Of a DNA stretch of 64,000 nt, positions 16,675-25,234 are shown piece after piece. Each line of letters starts with the position of its first letter. Positions within the stretch are counted from its first letter, which is position 1. The notes under the pieces were generated by a model. The model was given only the letters and a program-made list of their open reading frames with translations, did not search any database and had not been told where the DNA came from. The DNA lies in the NCBI GenBank assembly GCA_963819755.1, contig CAWFXB010000002.1, forward strand, positions 1,302,001 through 1,366,000, in the 5' to 3' direction. The DNA comes from VRUE01 sp963819755 (GTDB lineage Bacteria; Actinomycetota; Thermoleophilia; Solirubrobacterales; 70-9). The position numbers were made by a program, and so were the translations under genes.

Positions 16675-17481
16675 TCACTGCCCCTTCCAGTGTGGCTTGC
16701 GCTTCTCGGCGAAGGCTTCGACGCCCTCGCGCAGGTCTTGGGAGGAGAAGCACGATTCGCGCAGCGCGATCAGGCCGGCCTCCTGCTGCTCGCTGAGCAG
16801 CGGATTCGAGTTGAGCACTTCGATCGCCCGTTTGTTGCCCCGGGTCGAGAGCGGCGCGTTGGCGGCGACTTCCGCGGCCAGCTCCAGCGCCGCCGCCTCG
16901 AAGGCGTCGTCCTCGACCACCTCGTGCACCAGGCCGATCTGCTCGGCTCGCTGCGCCGCGAAGTTGCGCCCAGTGAGGAATAGCTCCTTGGTCCGCGCCA
17001 GGCCGAGCGTGTCGATGAACTTGCGCAGGCCGGTGTGGCTGTAGACGAGGCCGAGCTTGGCCGGTGGCATGCCGAGCTTGGCGCCGGCGGCGCAGATGCG
17101 CAGGTCGCAGGTCATCGCCAGCTCCAGCCCGCCGCCGAGGCAGTGGCCGTTGATGGCCGCGACGGTCGGCCAGGGGTGGGCGGCGAGCGCTTCCATCGCG
17201 TCGTGGAAGGGATGGGCGACCAGCGCCTCGGCGTCGCGCTCGAAGGTCGCGCCCGGAATCGCTGTGAGGTCGTAGCCGGCGGAGAAGGCCGGTGGGGCGC
17301 CGGTGATCAGCACACAACGGGTCTCGATCCCGTGGTTGAGGCGCGGCAGCGTCTCGGCCAGCGTGTCGAGGATCTCGTGGTCGAGCGCGTTGCGGCGCTC
17401 CGGATTGGAGATGCGGATGCGGGCGACCGCCTCGGCCGGATAGTCGAGCAGTAGCTTGCCGCCGGCGAGCTGCTCGCTCAC
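16675..17481 (-). CDS. Enoyl-CoA hydratase/isomerase family protein
   Basis: This 268-residue crotonase-fold protein has the oxyanion-hole segments FSAGYDLTAIPG and AAINGHCLGGGLELAMTCDLRI, including the first catalytic Glu (GLE). The second position, usually Glu in PE-x-x-LG, is Ala here (GMPPAKLGLVYS), so it may not be a true hydratase; related crotonases act as decarboxylases or isomerases. GTG 17481 follows the biotinyl-domain stop by one base. The neighbouring biotin carrier suggests a link with acyl-CoA carboxylation or decarboxylation, which is only inference. Confidence 0.88.
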   Translation of the reverse strand: MSEQLAGGKLLLDYPAEAVARIRISNPERRNALDHEILDTLAETLPRLNHGIETRCVLITGAPPAFSAGYDLTAIPGATFERDAEALVAHPFHDAMEALAAHPWPTVAAINGHCLGGGLELAMTCDLRICAAGAKLGMPPAKLGLVYSHTGLRKFIDTLGLARTKELFLTGRNFAAQRAEQIGLVHEVVEDDAFEAAALELAAEVAANAPLSTRGNKRAIEVLNSNPLLSEQQEAGLIALRESCFSSQDLREGVEAFAEKRKPHWKGQ

Positions 17482-17482
17482 T

Positions 17483-17695
17483 TCACTCCAGCACTACGAG
17501 GACATCGCCTTCGCTGACCGACTGGCCCTCTTCGCAGCGAATCTCCTTCACGGTCCCGTCGTCCTCGGTCTCGACCGGGATCTCCATCTTCATCGACTCG
17601 AGGATGACGACCGTGTCGCCGTCCTCGACCTTGTCGCCGACAGCGACCTCGATTTTCCACACGTTGCCGGTTATGTGCGCCTCGATGTCCGCCAT
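17483..17695 (-). CDS. Stand-alone biotinyl/lipoyl attachment domain (biotin carboxyl carrier type)
   Basis: This 70-residue protein is a single biotinyl domain with the modification motif LESMKMEIPV; the Lys between the two Met residues is the biotinylated one. The two half-domains are MADIEAHITGNVWKIEVAVG and DGTVKEIRCEEGQSVSEGD. Such short proteins serve acyl-CoA carboxylases or related complexes as mobile carriers. No carboxylase subunit is nearby. ATG 17695 is chosen because the domain starts there; the frame is open further upstream. It begins the operon with the crotonase-type enzyme. Confidence 0.92.
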   Translation of the reverse strand: MADIEAHITGNVWKIEVAVGDKVEDGDTVVILESMKMEIPVETEDDGTVKEIRCEEGQSVSEGDVLVVLE

Positions 17696-17715
17696 GGGCC
17701 GGGACAATATCCGTC

Positions 17716-18420
17716 GTGCCCGACCCTGAGACTGCAATCGCCGTCGTGGTGGCCGCTCGCAACGAGGCAGATCGAATCGGGGAGACGCTCGGGGCGCTGC
17801 GTAGCGCCATGCCTGGGGCCGCCCTATGGGTCGCCGACGACGCCTCCACCGACGGCACCGCCGAGGCGGCAATTGCCGCCGGTGCCCAGGTGGTCAGCCG
17901 TGGCAAGCCACACGGCAAGGGCGCCAACGTCGGTGCCGGCGCCGAGGCGGCGCTGAGCGCCGGCCCCGCTCCCGGGCTGGTCCTCCTCTGCGACGGCGAT
18001 CTCGGCGCCTCCGCCGCTGGGCTGGTGTCGCTGGTGGAGGCAGTGGAGGGCGACGAGTGCGATCTTGCCGTTGCCGCCTTCAGCCGCCGGGTGGGCGGCG
18101 GCTTCGGCGTTGCGCTCGGCTTTGCCCGCTGGGCGATCCGCCGCCGCTGCGGCCTCGAGACGGAGGCACCGATCTCCGGCCAGCGGGCGATGCGGGCCGA
18201 GGTTCTGCGTGCGGTGCTGCCCTTTGCGCGCGGCTATGGGATGGAGGTGGGGATGACGATCGACGCCGTCCGTGCCGGATACCGCCTGCGCGAGTACGAG
18301 CTCGATCTATCCCACCGCGCCACGGGTCGCTCCCTTACCGGTTTTGCCCATCGTGGCCGTCAGCTCGCCGACTTCTGCCGCGTCTACCTCGCCCGCAGGC
18401 GGGCCGTGTCCGCCGAGTAG
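17716..18420 (+). CDS. Glycosyltransferase family 2 protein
   Basis: This 234-residue protein has the GT-A start IAVVVAARNEADRIGETLGA, the nucleotide-binding VADDASTDGTAEAA and the metal-binding acidic motif LLCDGDLGAS. It carries a single GT2 domain without membrane helices, similar to glucosyl-3-phosphoglycerate synthase or dolichyl-phosphate mannosyltransferase types. The donor and acceptor cannot be deduced. The start is GTG 17716, 20 bp from the divergent biotinyl gene. Confidence 0.88.
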   Translation: MPDPETAIAVVVAARNEADRIGETLGALRSAMPGAALWVADDASTDGTAEAAIAAGAQVVSRGKPHGKGANVGAGAEAALSAGPAPGLVLLCDGDLGASAAGLVSLVEAVEGDECDLAVAAFSRRVGGGFGVALGFARWAIRRRCGLETEAPISGQRAMRAEVLRAVLPFARGYGMEVGMTIDAVRAGYRLREYELDLSHRATGRSLTGFAHRGRQLADFCRVYLARRRAVSAE

Positions 18421-18423
18421 CAG

Positions 18424-18957
18424 TCAGCTCAGCGCTGCTGAGGCATTGTCGACCGCGGCGCTGATTTCGGTGTCGGTCAGAACTCCCCCGGCAGCGTTTT
18501 CCTGGAGGAGCAGGGTCTGCGCTTTTTGGGCAACCGCTGCCGCTTTCGCCGGGTCGTTGGGGTGTTTTTCCACCGACTTCTCGAGCGTCTTCTCTTCCGC
18601 TTCCTTGGCCAGCGAGACTTCGACTCCGCCCGGAAGTTTGATCGAGCTGATCCGCCCGAAGAGGAATCCGACCAGGATCAGTGCGGCCCCGGTCCCGAGC
18701 ACGGCCGTTATCAACCCTTCCGCCGGGCCACTCTTCGTCGTCGTGGTCTTCTTGGCGGCAGTTTTCGCGTCGGAGGACGAGGCTGGCGGGGTTTCCGTCG
18801 TCTTGGTGCCGATCGCCCAGGTGGTCGCTATCAGGACCAACCCCACCGCCAGGAGCGCAACCCCAAGCCAGACCAGACTCTTCTTCGTCTCCTGGCGAAC
18901 CGCGACCTGCGGATCTGGTTTGTCGAAAGTCGCGGGCACGAGCACAGCCCTAACCAA
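18424..18957 (-). CDS. Two-TM hypothetical membrane protein
   Basis: This 177-residue protein has two hydrophobic helices (VWLGVALLAVGLVLIATTWAIG and LITAVLGTGAALILVGFLFG) joined by a low-complexity Thr/Lys/Ser linker. A ~75-residue charged C-terminal domain follows (KEAEEKTLEKSVEKH, then an Ala-rich helix). I recognise no family. The layout suggests a small membrane-bound scaffold with the tail in the cytoplasm. It is convergent with the glycosyltransferase, with only a 3-bp gap. Confidence 0.7.
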   Translation of the reverse strand: MVRAVLVPATFDKPDPQVAVRQETKKSLVWLGVALLAVGLVLIATTWAIGTKTTETPPASSSDAKTAAKKTTTTKSGPAEGLITAVLGTGAALILVGFLFGRISSIKLPGGVEVSLAKEAEEKTLEKSVEKHPNDPAKAAAVAQKAQTLLLQENAAGGVLTDTEISAAVDNASAALS

Positions 18958-19058
18958 CTCTCGAGCGAGTAGTCAAGAACCTTGGGATGATCAATGCCCA
19001 ATTTGCGGTTGAATCGGCGACCTCCCGCCCAGGGGAACAGCTCTAGTCTTTCGCGGGC

Positions 19059-20513
19059 ATGATCCTTGCGATCGACCAGGGGACCACGGGGACGACCTGC
19101 CTCGTCTTCGATGGGGAGGGGCGGGTCGCGGGTCGGGCCTACTCGGAGCTCGAGCAGCATTTCCCACGGCCGGGCTGGGTCGAGCACGACGCGGGGGAGA
19201 TCTGGGAGGTGACGCGGCGGGTTGCGATCCAGGCGATCACCGACGCGGGGATTCAGGGCGCCGAACTGGACGGGATCGGGATCACCAACCAGCGCGAGAC
19301 CGTCGTCGCCTGGGACCCGGCGACCGGCGAGCCGCTCCACCGGGCGCTGGTCTGGCAGGACCGCCGCACCTCGGCGCGCTGCGAGGAGCTGCGTGAAGAC
19401 GGCAACGAGGCGCTTGTGCGGGAACGGACCGGCCTCGTCATCGACCCCTACTTCTCCGCGACCAAGATCGAGTGGCTGCTGGGCAACGTCGAGGGCGTCG
19501 AGCGGGCGGTCTTCGGCACGATCGACTCCTGGCTGCTCTTCAAGCTCACCGGCCGCCACGCGACCGACTACACGAACGCCTCGCGGACGATGCTGTTCGA
19601 CATTCGCCGCCTTGCCTGGGACGGTGAGCTCTGCGCGCTCTTCGGCGTCGACTCGGCGCGACTGCCGGAGCCGCTGCCCTCGGCGCACGTCTACGGCACG
19701 ACTGCGGAGTTCGGCGGCGAGGTGCCGGTGGCCGGGATTGCCGGCGACCAGCAGGCGGCGCTGTTCGGGCAGGCCTGCCACCGCGCCGGCAGCGCCAAGA
19801 ACACCTACGGGACCGGCAGCTTCGTCCTGCTCAACACCGGCAGCGAGGCGCCGGATCCTGGCGAGGGGCTGCTGACCACGATCGCCTGCGGCTCGGGGAA
19901 GGGGGAAGCGGCTGCGTACGCACTCGAGGCCTCGATCTTCGTCACCGGCGCCGCCGTGCAGTGGCTGCGAGATGGCCTGGAGATCATCGACGAGGCGGAG
20001 GAGAGCGAGGCGCTGGCCGCCTCGCTCGCCGGCAACGACGGCGTCTACTTCGTCCCGGCGCTGACCGGGCTCGGCTCGCCGCACTGGGACCCCTACGCGC
20101 GCGGCACGATCGTCGGCCTCACCCGCGGCAGCGGCCGCGCCCACATGGCGAGGGCGGCATTGGAGGCGATCGCCTACCAGACGGTAGACGCGGTGAGGGC
20201 GGAGGAGGCGGTTGGTGGCGAGGCCTTGACCGAGTTGAAAGCCGACGGCGGCGCGGTCGCGAACCGCTGGCTGATGCAGTTCCAGGCCGACGTGCTGGGC
20301 GCCCCGGTCGTGGTGCCGGAGATCGCCGAGACGACGGCCCTCGGCGCCGCCTATCTGGCCGGTATCGCGACCGGGCGCTGGAGCGCCGGGCAGGTCGCCG
20401 AGATGTGGCGTGAGGCGGCGCGCTACGAGCCGCGGATGGAAGCTGCCGAGCGCGACGCGCTGCTCGCCGACTGGCATCGCGCGCTCGAGCGAAGTCGCGG
20501 CTGGGCCGCCTGA
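19059..20513 (+). CDS. glpK: Glycerol kinase
   Basis: This 484-residue FGGY-family kinase phosphorylates glycerol to sn-glycerol-3-phosphate with ATP. It shows the N-terminal phosphate loop AIDQGTTGTTCLVFD, the FGGY signature area GVYFVPALTGLGSPHWDPYA, the GIAGDQQAALFGQACH block and the adenosine-binding region LKADGGAVANRWLMQFQAD. Length is normal. The downstream acyltransferase (PlsC-like) would use products of glycerol-3-phosphate, so the two fit a lipid-precursor context, though a strong hairpin lies between them. Confidence 0.95.
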   Translation: MILAIDQGTTGTTCLVFDGEGRVAGRAYSELEQHFPRPGWVEHDAGEIWEVTRRVAIQAITDAGIQGAELDGIGITNQRETVVAWDPATGEPLHRALVWQDRRTSARCEELREDGNEALVRERTGLVIDPYFSATKIEWLLGNVEGVERAVFGTIDSWLLFKLTGRHATDYTNASRTMLFDIRRLAWDGELCALFGVDSARLPEPLPSAHVYGTTAEFGGEVPVAGIAGDQQAALFGQACHRAGSAKNTYGTGSFVLLNTGSEAPDPGEGLLTTIACGSGKGEAAAYALEASIFVTGAAVQWLRDGLEIIDEAEESEALAASLAGNDGVYFVPALTGLGSPHWDPYARGTIVGLTRGSGRAHMARAALEAIAYQTVDAVRAEEAVGGEALTELKADGGAVANRWLMQFQADVLGAPVVVPEIAETTALGAAYLAGIATGRWSAGQVAEMWREAARYEPRMEAAERDALLADWHRALERSRGWAA

Positions 20514-20518
20514 GCAGC

Positions 20519-20561
20519 GCGGTCGTCGTTTGTTGCGCTATGCGAAACAAACGACGACCGC
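20519..20561. terminator. 16-bp perfect hairpin downstream of glpK
   Basis: GCGGTCGTCGTTTGTT (20519-20534) pairs perfectly with 20546-20561 around an 11-nt loop. There is no U-run after the stem. The outer half (GCGCGGTCG ... CGACCGCGGTC) recurs in the hairpin at 53570-53612, so the two are related palindromes probably acting as terminators or mRNA 3' stabilisers. Confidence 0.7.
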
Positions 20562-20636
20562 GGTCGACGTGCAGCCGCGTAACCGTCTCGATTACAGGGG
20601 GTACGCAGAACGACGGCTGCGGGCCGTCGCTTGCCC

Positions 20637-21380
20637 ATGCCCGACATCAAGCCACAGGTCTACAAGGACGATCGTCCCGCCTCCTACTTCGACCAGTTCC
20701 ACGCCTCGGCGCGCAAGGGGGTTGGCTGGACCTACCCCTTCGTCCGCATAATCGTCTCGCTGCCGACGTTGCTGATCTGGCGCGTGCGCGTGATCGGGGT
20801 CAAGAACGTGCCTAAGGACGGCCCGTTGATCCTCGCCCCGAATCACTTCAGCCAGATGGACCACTTCTTCGTCGGCCTCTACCTGCGCCGTCAGGTCCGC
20901 TTCATGGCGAAATCGCAGATGTTCGGCCCACCCGTCCTCACCTACATCTACAAGCACGGCGGGGTCTTCCCGGTGCGCCGCGGCCATCACGACGAGGAGG
21001 CCTTCAAGACCGCTTTCACGATCCTCGGTCAGGACGGCATGCTGTTGGTCTACGCCGAGGGTGGGCGCTCGCGTAGCGGCGAGCTGGGTGAGGTAAAACC
21101 GGGCATCGGCCGGATCGCGCTGGAGACCGGCGTGCCGGTCGTACCGGTCGCGGTCCACGGTTCAGCCAAGGTGCGTCGCTGGAAGCGCTTCCGCTTTCCC
21201 AAGGTCACCGTTCAGTTCGGCGAGCCGGTCTCCTTCCCCAGGGAGGAGTCGCCAAGCCGCGAGCGCCAGCTCGAGGTTGCTACTGAGGTCTTCGGTCGCG
21301 TGCGCGAGATGTACGAGGGACTGGTTACTCGTAGCGGTCGCCGAGCTTCTCGAAGAAGCTCGGATCGTGCCCGGGCGTGA
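20637..21380 (+). CDS. 1-acyl-sn-glycerol-3-phosphate acyltransferase (PlsC-like)
   Basis: This membrane-associated acyltransferase transfers an acyl chain to lysophosphatidic acid or a similar acceptor. The catalytic NHxxxxD motif is NHFSQMDHFF, followed by GGVFPVRRG and the substrate-binding VYAEGGRSRSGELGEVKPG and TGVPVVPVAVHGS. About 247 residues. ATG 20637 is chosen over TTG 20631. The C terminus is rich in Arg/Ser and overlaps the convergent lactonase-like gene by 56 bp. Confidence 0.9.
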   Translation: MPDIKPQVYKDDRPASYFDQFHASARKGVGWTYPFVRIIVSLPTLLIWRVRVIGVKNVPKDGPLILAPNHFSQMDHFFVGLYLRRQVRFMAKSQMFGPPVLTYIYKHGGVFPVRRGHHDEEAFKTAFTILGQDGMLLVYAEGGRSRSGELGEVKPGIGRIALETGVPVVPVAVHGSAKVRRWKRFRFPKVTVQFGEPVSFPREESPSRERQLEVATEVFGRVREMYEGLVTRSGRRASRRSSDRARA

Positions 21381-22236
21381 CGATCGCCTGAGGGAATTCG
21401 CCACGGAACAACTTCAGCTCCTGAAGCGAGCGGCGGTAGTTGTGGGCATCGAAGGGGCGCGGCGCCAACGGCGCGCTGCCGTCGAGCTGGCCCTCGGTGT
21501 AGGTGGCGTCGCCGCCGATCACGAAGTCGCGCTCGGAGAGATGGGCTATCACCGACATGTGCCCGGCGCTGTGGCCCGGGGTGTAGGCGAGGCGGATCGA
21601 GCCGTCGCCGAAGAGGTCGAAGCAGCGGGCGAAGCTCGAGTAGGAGTCGATTCCGCCGCGGTCGAAGTCGACCGTGCGGTAGTCGAAGGCGTAGTCGAAG
21701 TGCGCCCGCCGGTAGCCGTTCATCAGCGGTTTCGGCCCCACGGTCGCGGCCTCCCACTCGACCTCGCTGACGATGAAGGTCGAGTTGGGGAACTCGGAGA
21801 TCGCCGAGGTGTGGTCGATGTGCATGTGGGTCATCACGACGACGGGGATCTCGCCGGCGTCGAGGCCGCGCGAGCGCAGTTGGGCGGGCACGTCGGTGCC
21901 GGCCTTCAGCGAGGGATTGCCGACGCGGGCGCCGAGGCCGCCGAAGTTCTCCTTCCCGTCGGCGGCGATCGAGGGGTGGAGGCCGGTGTCGACCAGGACT
22001 ACGCCGGCGCTGGGGTGGCGGATCAGGAAAGCAGGACAGGGGACGGTCGCCGCTGGCTGGCCAGTGATCAGCGCGCGCACCAGCTTCAGCGTCTCCAGGC
22101 GGCCGCCCGGCCGTTCCATCATCGTGCGCGGCCAGGTGACATGACCGGCGACGAGCGGTTCGACGCTCACCGTGGCGCCGGGGGTCCCTCCGGCAAGCGG
22201 CTCGTGCAGCGGTTTCGCCTCCACGTGCACCTTCAT
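21325..22236 (-). CDS. MBL-fold metallo-hydrolase, N-acyl-homoserine-lactonase-like
   Basis: This 303-residue protein has the zinc motif VVMTHMHIDHTSAI (HxHxDH), YTPGHSAGHMSVI, IGGDATYT and the late VTPGHD. The order and spacing match the AiiA/AttM lactonase branch, which opens homoserine-lactone or gamma-lactone rings. The substrate is not provable by sequence, since many actinobacterial members act on other lactones. No LuxI/LuxR genes are nearby. Confidence 0.88.
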   Translation of the reverse strand: MKVHVEAKPLHEPLAGGTPGATVSVEPLVAGHVTWPRTMMERPGGRLETLKLVRALITGQPAATVPCPAFLIRHPSAGVVLVDTGLHPSIAADGKENFGGLGARVGNPSLKAGTDVPAQLRSRGLDAGEIPVVVMTHMHIDHTSAISEFPNSTFIVSEVEWEAATVGPKPLMNGYRRAHFDYAFDYRTVDFDRGGIDSYSSFARCFDLFGDGSIRLAYTPGHSAGHMSVIAHLSERDFVIGGDATYTEGQLDGSAPLAPRPFDAHNYRRSLQELKLFRGEFPQAIVTPGHDPSFFEKLGDRYE

Positions 22237-22285
22237 CGCCAGATGACATTACCTGGCTCCAGGTCGCCTATAGGCTTGCTCGACG

Positions 22286-23134
22286 ATGGCTGAAAGCGCT
22301 CATTCGCGCATCTTCAGGGACGGCCTGCTCGACGAGCAGGTCTGCCTGGTCTCCGGCGCGGGCAGCGGCCTGGGGCGGGAGATGGCGCTGGAGCTGGCCC
22401 GTTTGGGCGCCGCGGTGGTCGGCTGCGGGCGCCGCGAGGAGCCGCTGGCCGAGACGGCTGAGCTTGCTGCCGGCCTGGCGGGTTCCTTCGGGTATGAGTC
22501 GGTGGACATCCGTGACGAGGAGGCGGTCGAGCGGCTCTTCGACGGGCTGCTGGAGCGCCACGGCCGCCTCGACGTCCTCGTCAACAACGCCGGCGGCCAG
22601 TTCCTCGCGCCGGCGGAGTCGATCAGCCCGAAAGGCTTCCGCACCGTGATCGAGCTGAACGTCGAGGGCACCTGGCTGATGACCCATGCCGCCGCGACCA
22701 AGGCGTTCATCCCGCAGGGCGGTGGCAAGGTGCTCAGCGTCACCCTCTCCCCCCACAACGGCATGCCGGGGATGGTCCACTCTGGCGCGGCCCGCGCCGC
22801 GGTCGAGAACATGATGCGGACGCTCGCCATCGAGTGGGCGCGCTTCGGGATCAAGACCTGCGCCCTCGCCGCCGGCCAGTTCGCCACCGAGACGCTGCTG
22901 ACCAAGTATCCGCAGGTGGTGGTCGAGAACCTCGAGCGCTCGATCCCGATCGGCCGTGCCGGTCGCGCCGAGGAGATGGCCTGGCTCGTCGCCTACCTCG
23001 CCTCGCCGGCGGGGGACTTCTTCTCCGGCACGACGATCACGATCGACGGCGCTCGCGACAACTGGGCCGGGCCGTGGCCGCCGGAGGCGATAGCCGACGA
23101 GGGCGGCAAGCCGGTGGCGGAGGAGCGCCGCTAG
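22286..23134 (+). CDS. SDR family oxidoreductase, peroxisomal trans-2-enoyl-CoA-reductase-like
   Basis: The Rossmann motif VSGAGSGLGREMALEL and the NNAGG motif (VLVNNAGGQFLAP) show an NAD(P)-dependent SDR. In place of the usual Y-x-x-x-K there is VHSGAARAAVENM, as in the enoyl-CoA reductase (PECR) branch, where the Tyr is absent from this position. The C-terminal PIGRAGRAEEMAWLVAYLAS and GTTITIDGARDNW are typical. It probably reduces or otherwise handles an acyl-CoA double bond. About 282 residues. The 3' end meets the convergent F420-type gene. Confidence 0.88.
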   Translation: MAESAHSRIFRDGLLDEQVCLVSGAGSGLGREMALELARLGAAVVGCGRREEPLAETAELAAGLAGSFGYESVDIRDEEAVERLFDGLLERHGRLDVLVNNAGGQFLAPAESISPKGFRTVIELNVEGTWLMTHAAATKAFIPQGGGKVLSVTLSPHNGMPGMVHSGAARAAVENMMRTLAIEWARFGIKTCALAAGQFATETLLTKYPQVVVENLERSIPIGRAGRAEEMAWLVAYLASPAGDFFSGTTITIDGARDNWAGPWPPEAIADEGGKPVAEERR

Positions 23135-23619
23135 CGCGGCTCGAGGACGACCAGCGGGATTTCTCGCCCTTTGCTGCGTGCCTGGTAGTCGGCGTAGCCG
23201 TGGTAGCTCTTGACCACGACCGGCCAGAGGCGCTTGCGCTCCTCGGCGTCGGCGGCGCGGGCGTGGACAGGCCGCCGCTCGTGACCGACCTGGACGATCG
23301 TGTCGGGGTTGGCCATCAGGTTGTGGTACCAGGCGGGGTGCTTGGGGTAGCCGCCTTTGGAGGCGACGACGACCACATCGTCGCCGTCCCTGACGTAGAG
23401 AAGCGGTGAGGTGCGCTTGTTGCCGCTCTTGGCGCCGACGTGGTCGAGCAGCAGCATCTTGCCGCCGACCCCCGGGATCGTGTGGCCGAGGCGCCCACCC
23501 GTCCTCCGGTAGAGGAACGTGTGGGCGCCCATGAAGCGGCGCGTGAGCGGCCAGACTCGATCGCCGATATCGAGGTAGAGGACCTTCGACCTGCCCTCTG
23601 GGGGAGTGGCCTCGCTCAG
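23131..23619 (-). CDS. Deazaflavin (F420)-dependent nitroreductase family protein, probable CTG start
   Basis: The block GKMLLLDHVGAKSGNKRTSP, then VVASKGGYPKHPAWYHNLMANP, marks the DDN/split-barrel family that uses reduced F420 in actinobacteria. Conventional starts fail: the first ATG (23532) would remove the family's N-terminal helix (DRVWPLTRRFMGAHTFLYRR). A CTG at 23619 is in frame, overlaps the stop of the upstream SDR as CTGA, and gives a normal 162-residue protein. I therefore annotate the CTG start; this is inference from coupling and homology length. Confidence 0.8.
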   Translation of the reverse strand: MSEATPPEGRSKVLYLDIGDRVWPLTRRFMGAHTFLYRRTGGRLGHTIPGVGGKMLLLDHVGAKSGNKRTSPLLYVRDGDDVVVVASKGGYPKHPAWYHNLMANPDTIVQVGHERRPVHARAADAEERKRLWPVVVKSYHGYADYQARSKGREIPLVVLEPR

Positions 23620-24446
23620 GTGTACATCCCTCCGAACATCCCGCCGGTCACATTCAGCACCTGGCCCTGCATGTAGTTGGCCAGGGGAGAGGCGAGGAAG
23701 AGGACCGGGCCGGAGGCCTCGGCGGGCGTCGCCGGGCGGCCGAGCGGGATGATCGCCGAAGCCATCGCCCGCATCTGCTCGGGGATTCCGAGCTCGATCT
23801 TCTCGCCGCCCGGTGCGGTCATTTCCTCGCCGGCCTCTTTGGCGGCGGTCAGTCGCGTTTCGACGAAGCCGAAGGCGACGGCGTTGACGTTGATCTTGAA
23901 CTGCCCCCACTCCTTGGCCAGGGTTTTGGTCATGCCGACGACGGCCATCTTGGCGGCCGAGTAGTTGATCTGGCCGGCGTTGCCCATCGTCCCCGAAGTC
24001 GAGGAGATGTTGATCAGCTTGCGGAAGACCTCTTTGCCTTCGCCTCGCTCGGCCTTGGCCGCCTCGCGCCAGTGCGGCGCCAGTGCCCGGGCGACCCTGA
24101 AGGGGACGATCGTGTGGATGTCGAGCATCGCCTGGAACTGGTCGTCGGTCATCCGGTGGGCGACGCCGTCCCAGGTGTAGCCGGCGTTGTTGACGACGAT
24201 GTCGATCGCGCCGAACGCGTCGACGCCCGCGGCGACCAGCTTGTCGGCGGCGTCGGGCTGGGTCAGGTCACCGGCGTGGACAGCGGTCTCGCCGTCGATC
24301 TCGCCGGCGGCCTGCTCGGCTACGTCGGCGTCGAGGTCGTTGATCAGCACCTTGGCGCCCTCGCTGGCGAACAGCTCCGCGGTGGCGCGGCCGATTCCCC
24401 GGGCGGAGCCGGTGACGATCGCCGCTTTTCCATCAAGAAGTCCCAT
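23616..24446 (-). CDS. SDR family oxidoreductase (3-oxoacyl reductase-like)
   Basis: This 276-residue classical SDR has TGSARGIGRATAELFASEGA (cofactor loop), DIVVNNAGYTWDG (NNAG), the catalytic Ser in NISSTSGTMGNAG and NYSAAKMAVVGMTKTLAKEW (YxxxK). It is FabG- or 17-beta-hydroxysteroid-dehydrogenase-like and probably acts on acyl-CoA or acyl-ACP intermediates. An insertion around LAPHWREAAKAERGEGKEVF distinguishes it from E. coli FabG. It is coupled to the F420-type gene downstream. Confidence 0.92.
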   Translation of the reverse strand: MGLLDGKAAIVTGSARGIGRATAELFASEGAKVLINDLDADVAEQAAGEIDGETAVHAGDLTQPDAADKLVAAGVDAFGAIDIVVNNAGYTWDGVAHRMTDDQFQAMLDIHTIVPFRVARALAPHWREAAKAERGEGKEVFRKLINISSTSGTMGNAGQINYSAAKMAVVGMTKTLAKEWGQFKINVNAVAFGFVETRLTAAKEAGEEMTAPGGEKIELGIPEQMRAMASAIIPLGRPATPAEASGPVLFLASPLANYMQGQVLNVTGGMFGGMYT

Positions 24447-24736
24447 CGATTTGCGCTCTCCTTATAGGTCGTGAAGTCGGCCGGGGAGGCTACAGGCAAT
24501 GGAGCAGTCCTGGTTGACTGGCCAGTCGGCGCCCACTGCCCTGCCAAATGGCTCGAGTGCGCTGTTTGTGGCGCATATCAGTGACATAATGTCGTGTATT
24601 AGTGACATTCATCGCGATCGAAGCGGTGAGCCACTGGTCTTGAGCGTAAGTGTCTGATAGACAATACGCCGCGTCGCGAAAGCGATTGCTGAAAAGCGTG
24701 CCCCGGCTGCTTCACCTCCCATGAGCGGTCGGGGCA
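24447..24736. other. Intergenic region with AGTGACAT repeats
   Basis: I see no coding region in these 290 bp. The central part is more AT-rich than its surroundings and has AGTGACAT twice (24580-24587 and 24601-24608). The first copy overlaps an 11-bp palindrome, GACATAATGTC (24583-24593). These could be regulator half-sites upstream of the SDR gene, whose start is at 24446. Confidence 0.4.
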
Positions 24737-25198
24737 CTACTGGTTGGCGCCGGACCCGCCGGTCCTTGCCGCCGCGATTGCAGCCAGATCGTCCGGCCGC
24801 ATCAATGCCAGCAGCGTGTTGCCGTCGACGATCGCCAGGCCGCCCTTGCGCAGCTTGGCCTTGGCGCCGGTGAGTCGGGCGATCTCGTTCGAGAATGACG
24901 GCTCGTGGCCGACCAGCATCGTCTCGCCGCGACCGGCGGCTAGACCGACGGAGTCGAAGCCACCCCCGCTCAGCTCGGTGGCGATCTCGGGCTCTACCTC
25001 GAGCGCCTGGCAGGCGAGTCGCGCCGTGTCTGCCGCTCGCACCTTGGGGCTGGTCAGGCAGGCTTCGATCTCGATGCCGAGCGCCGCCAGGGCGCGGCCC
25101 GCGACTTCCGACTGTCGCTCACCCTTCTCGGTCAGGCGTCGCGCTGTGTCGTCGCCATCGCCCCGCTCGGCATCGCCGTGTCGCAGCAGGTAGATCAC
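24737..25198 (-). CDS. sixA: Histidine phosphatase family protein (SixA-like)
   Basis: This 153-residue protein has the phosphatase RHG motif right at the start (IYLLRHGDAE), the second-site Arg in CLTSPKVRAADTA and the final His in TMLVGHEPSFS. Short length, LTEKGERQSEVAG and the late LRKGGLAIVD match SixA, the phosphohistidine phosphatase. In many actinobacteria these proteins are of unknown target, so the phospho-His role is by family. Confidence 0.87.
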   Translation of the reverse strand: MIYLLRHGDAERGDGDDTARRLTEKGERQSEVAGRALAALGIEIEACLTSPKVRAADTARLACQALEVEPEIATELSGGGFDSVGLAAGRGETMLVGHEPSFSNEIARLTGAKAKLRKGGLAIVDGNTLLALMRPDDLAAIAAARTGGSGANQ

Positions 25199-25234
25199 GC
25201 CGCAATCGTAAGGGGCGCGATCAGCCGGCTGGAA

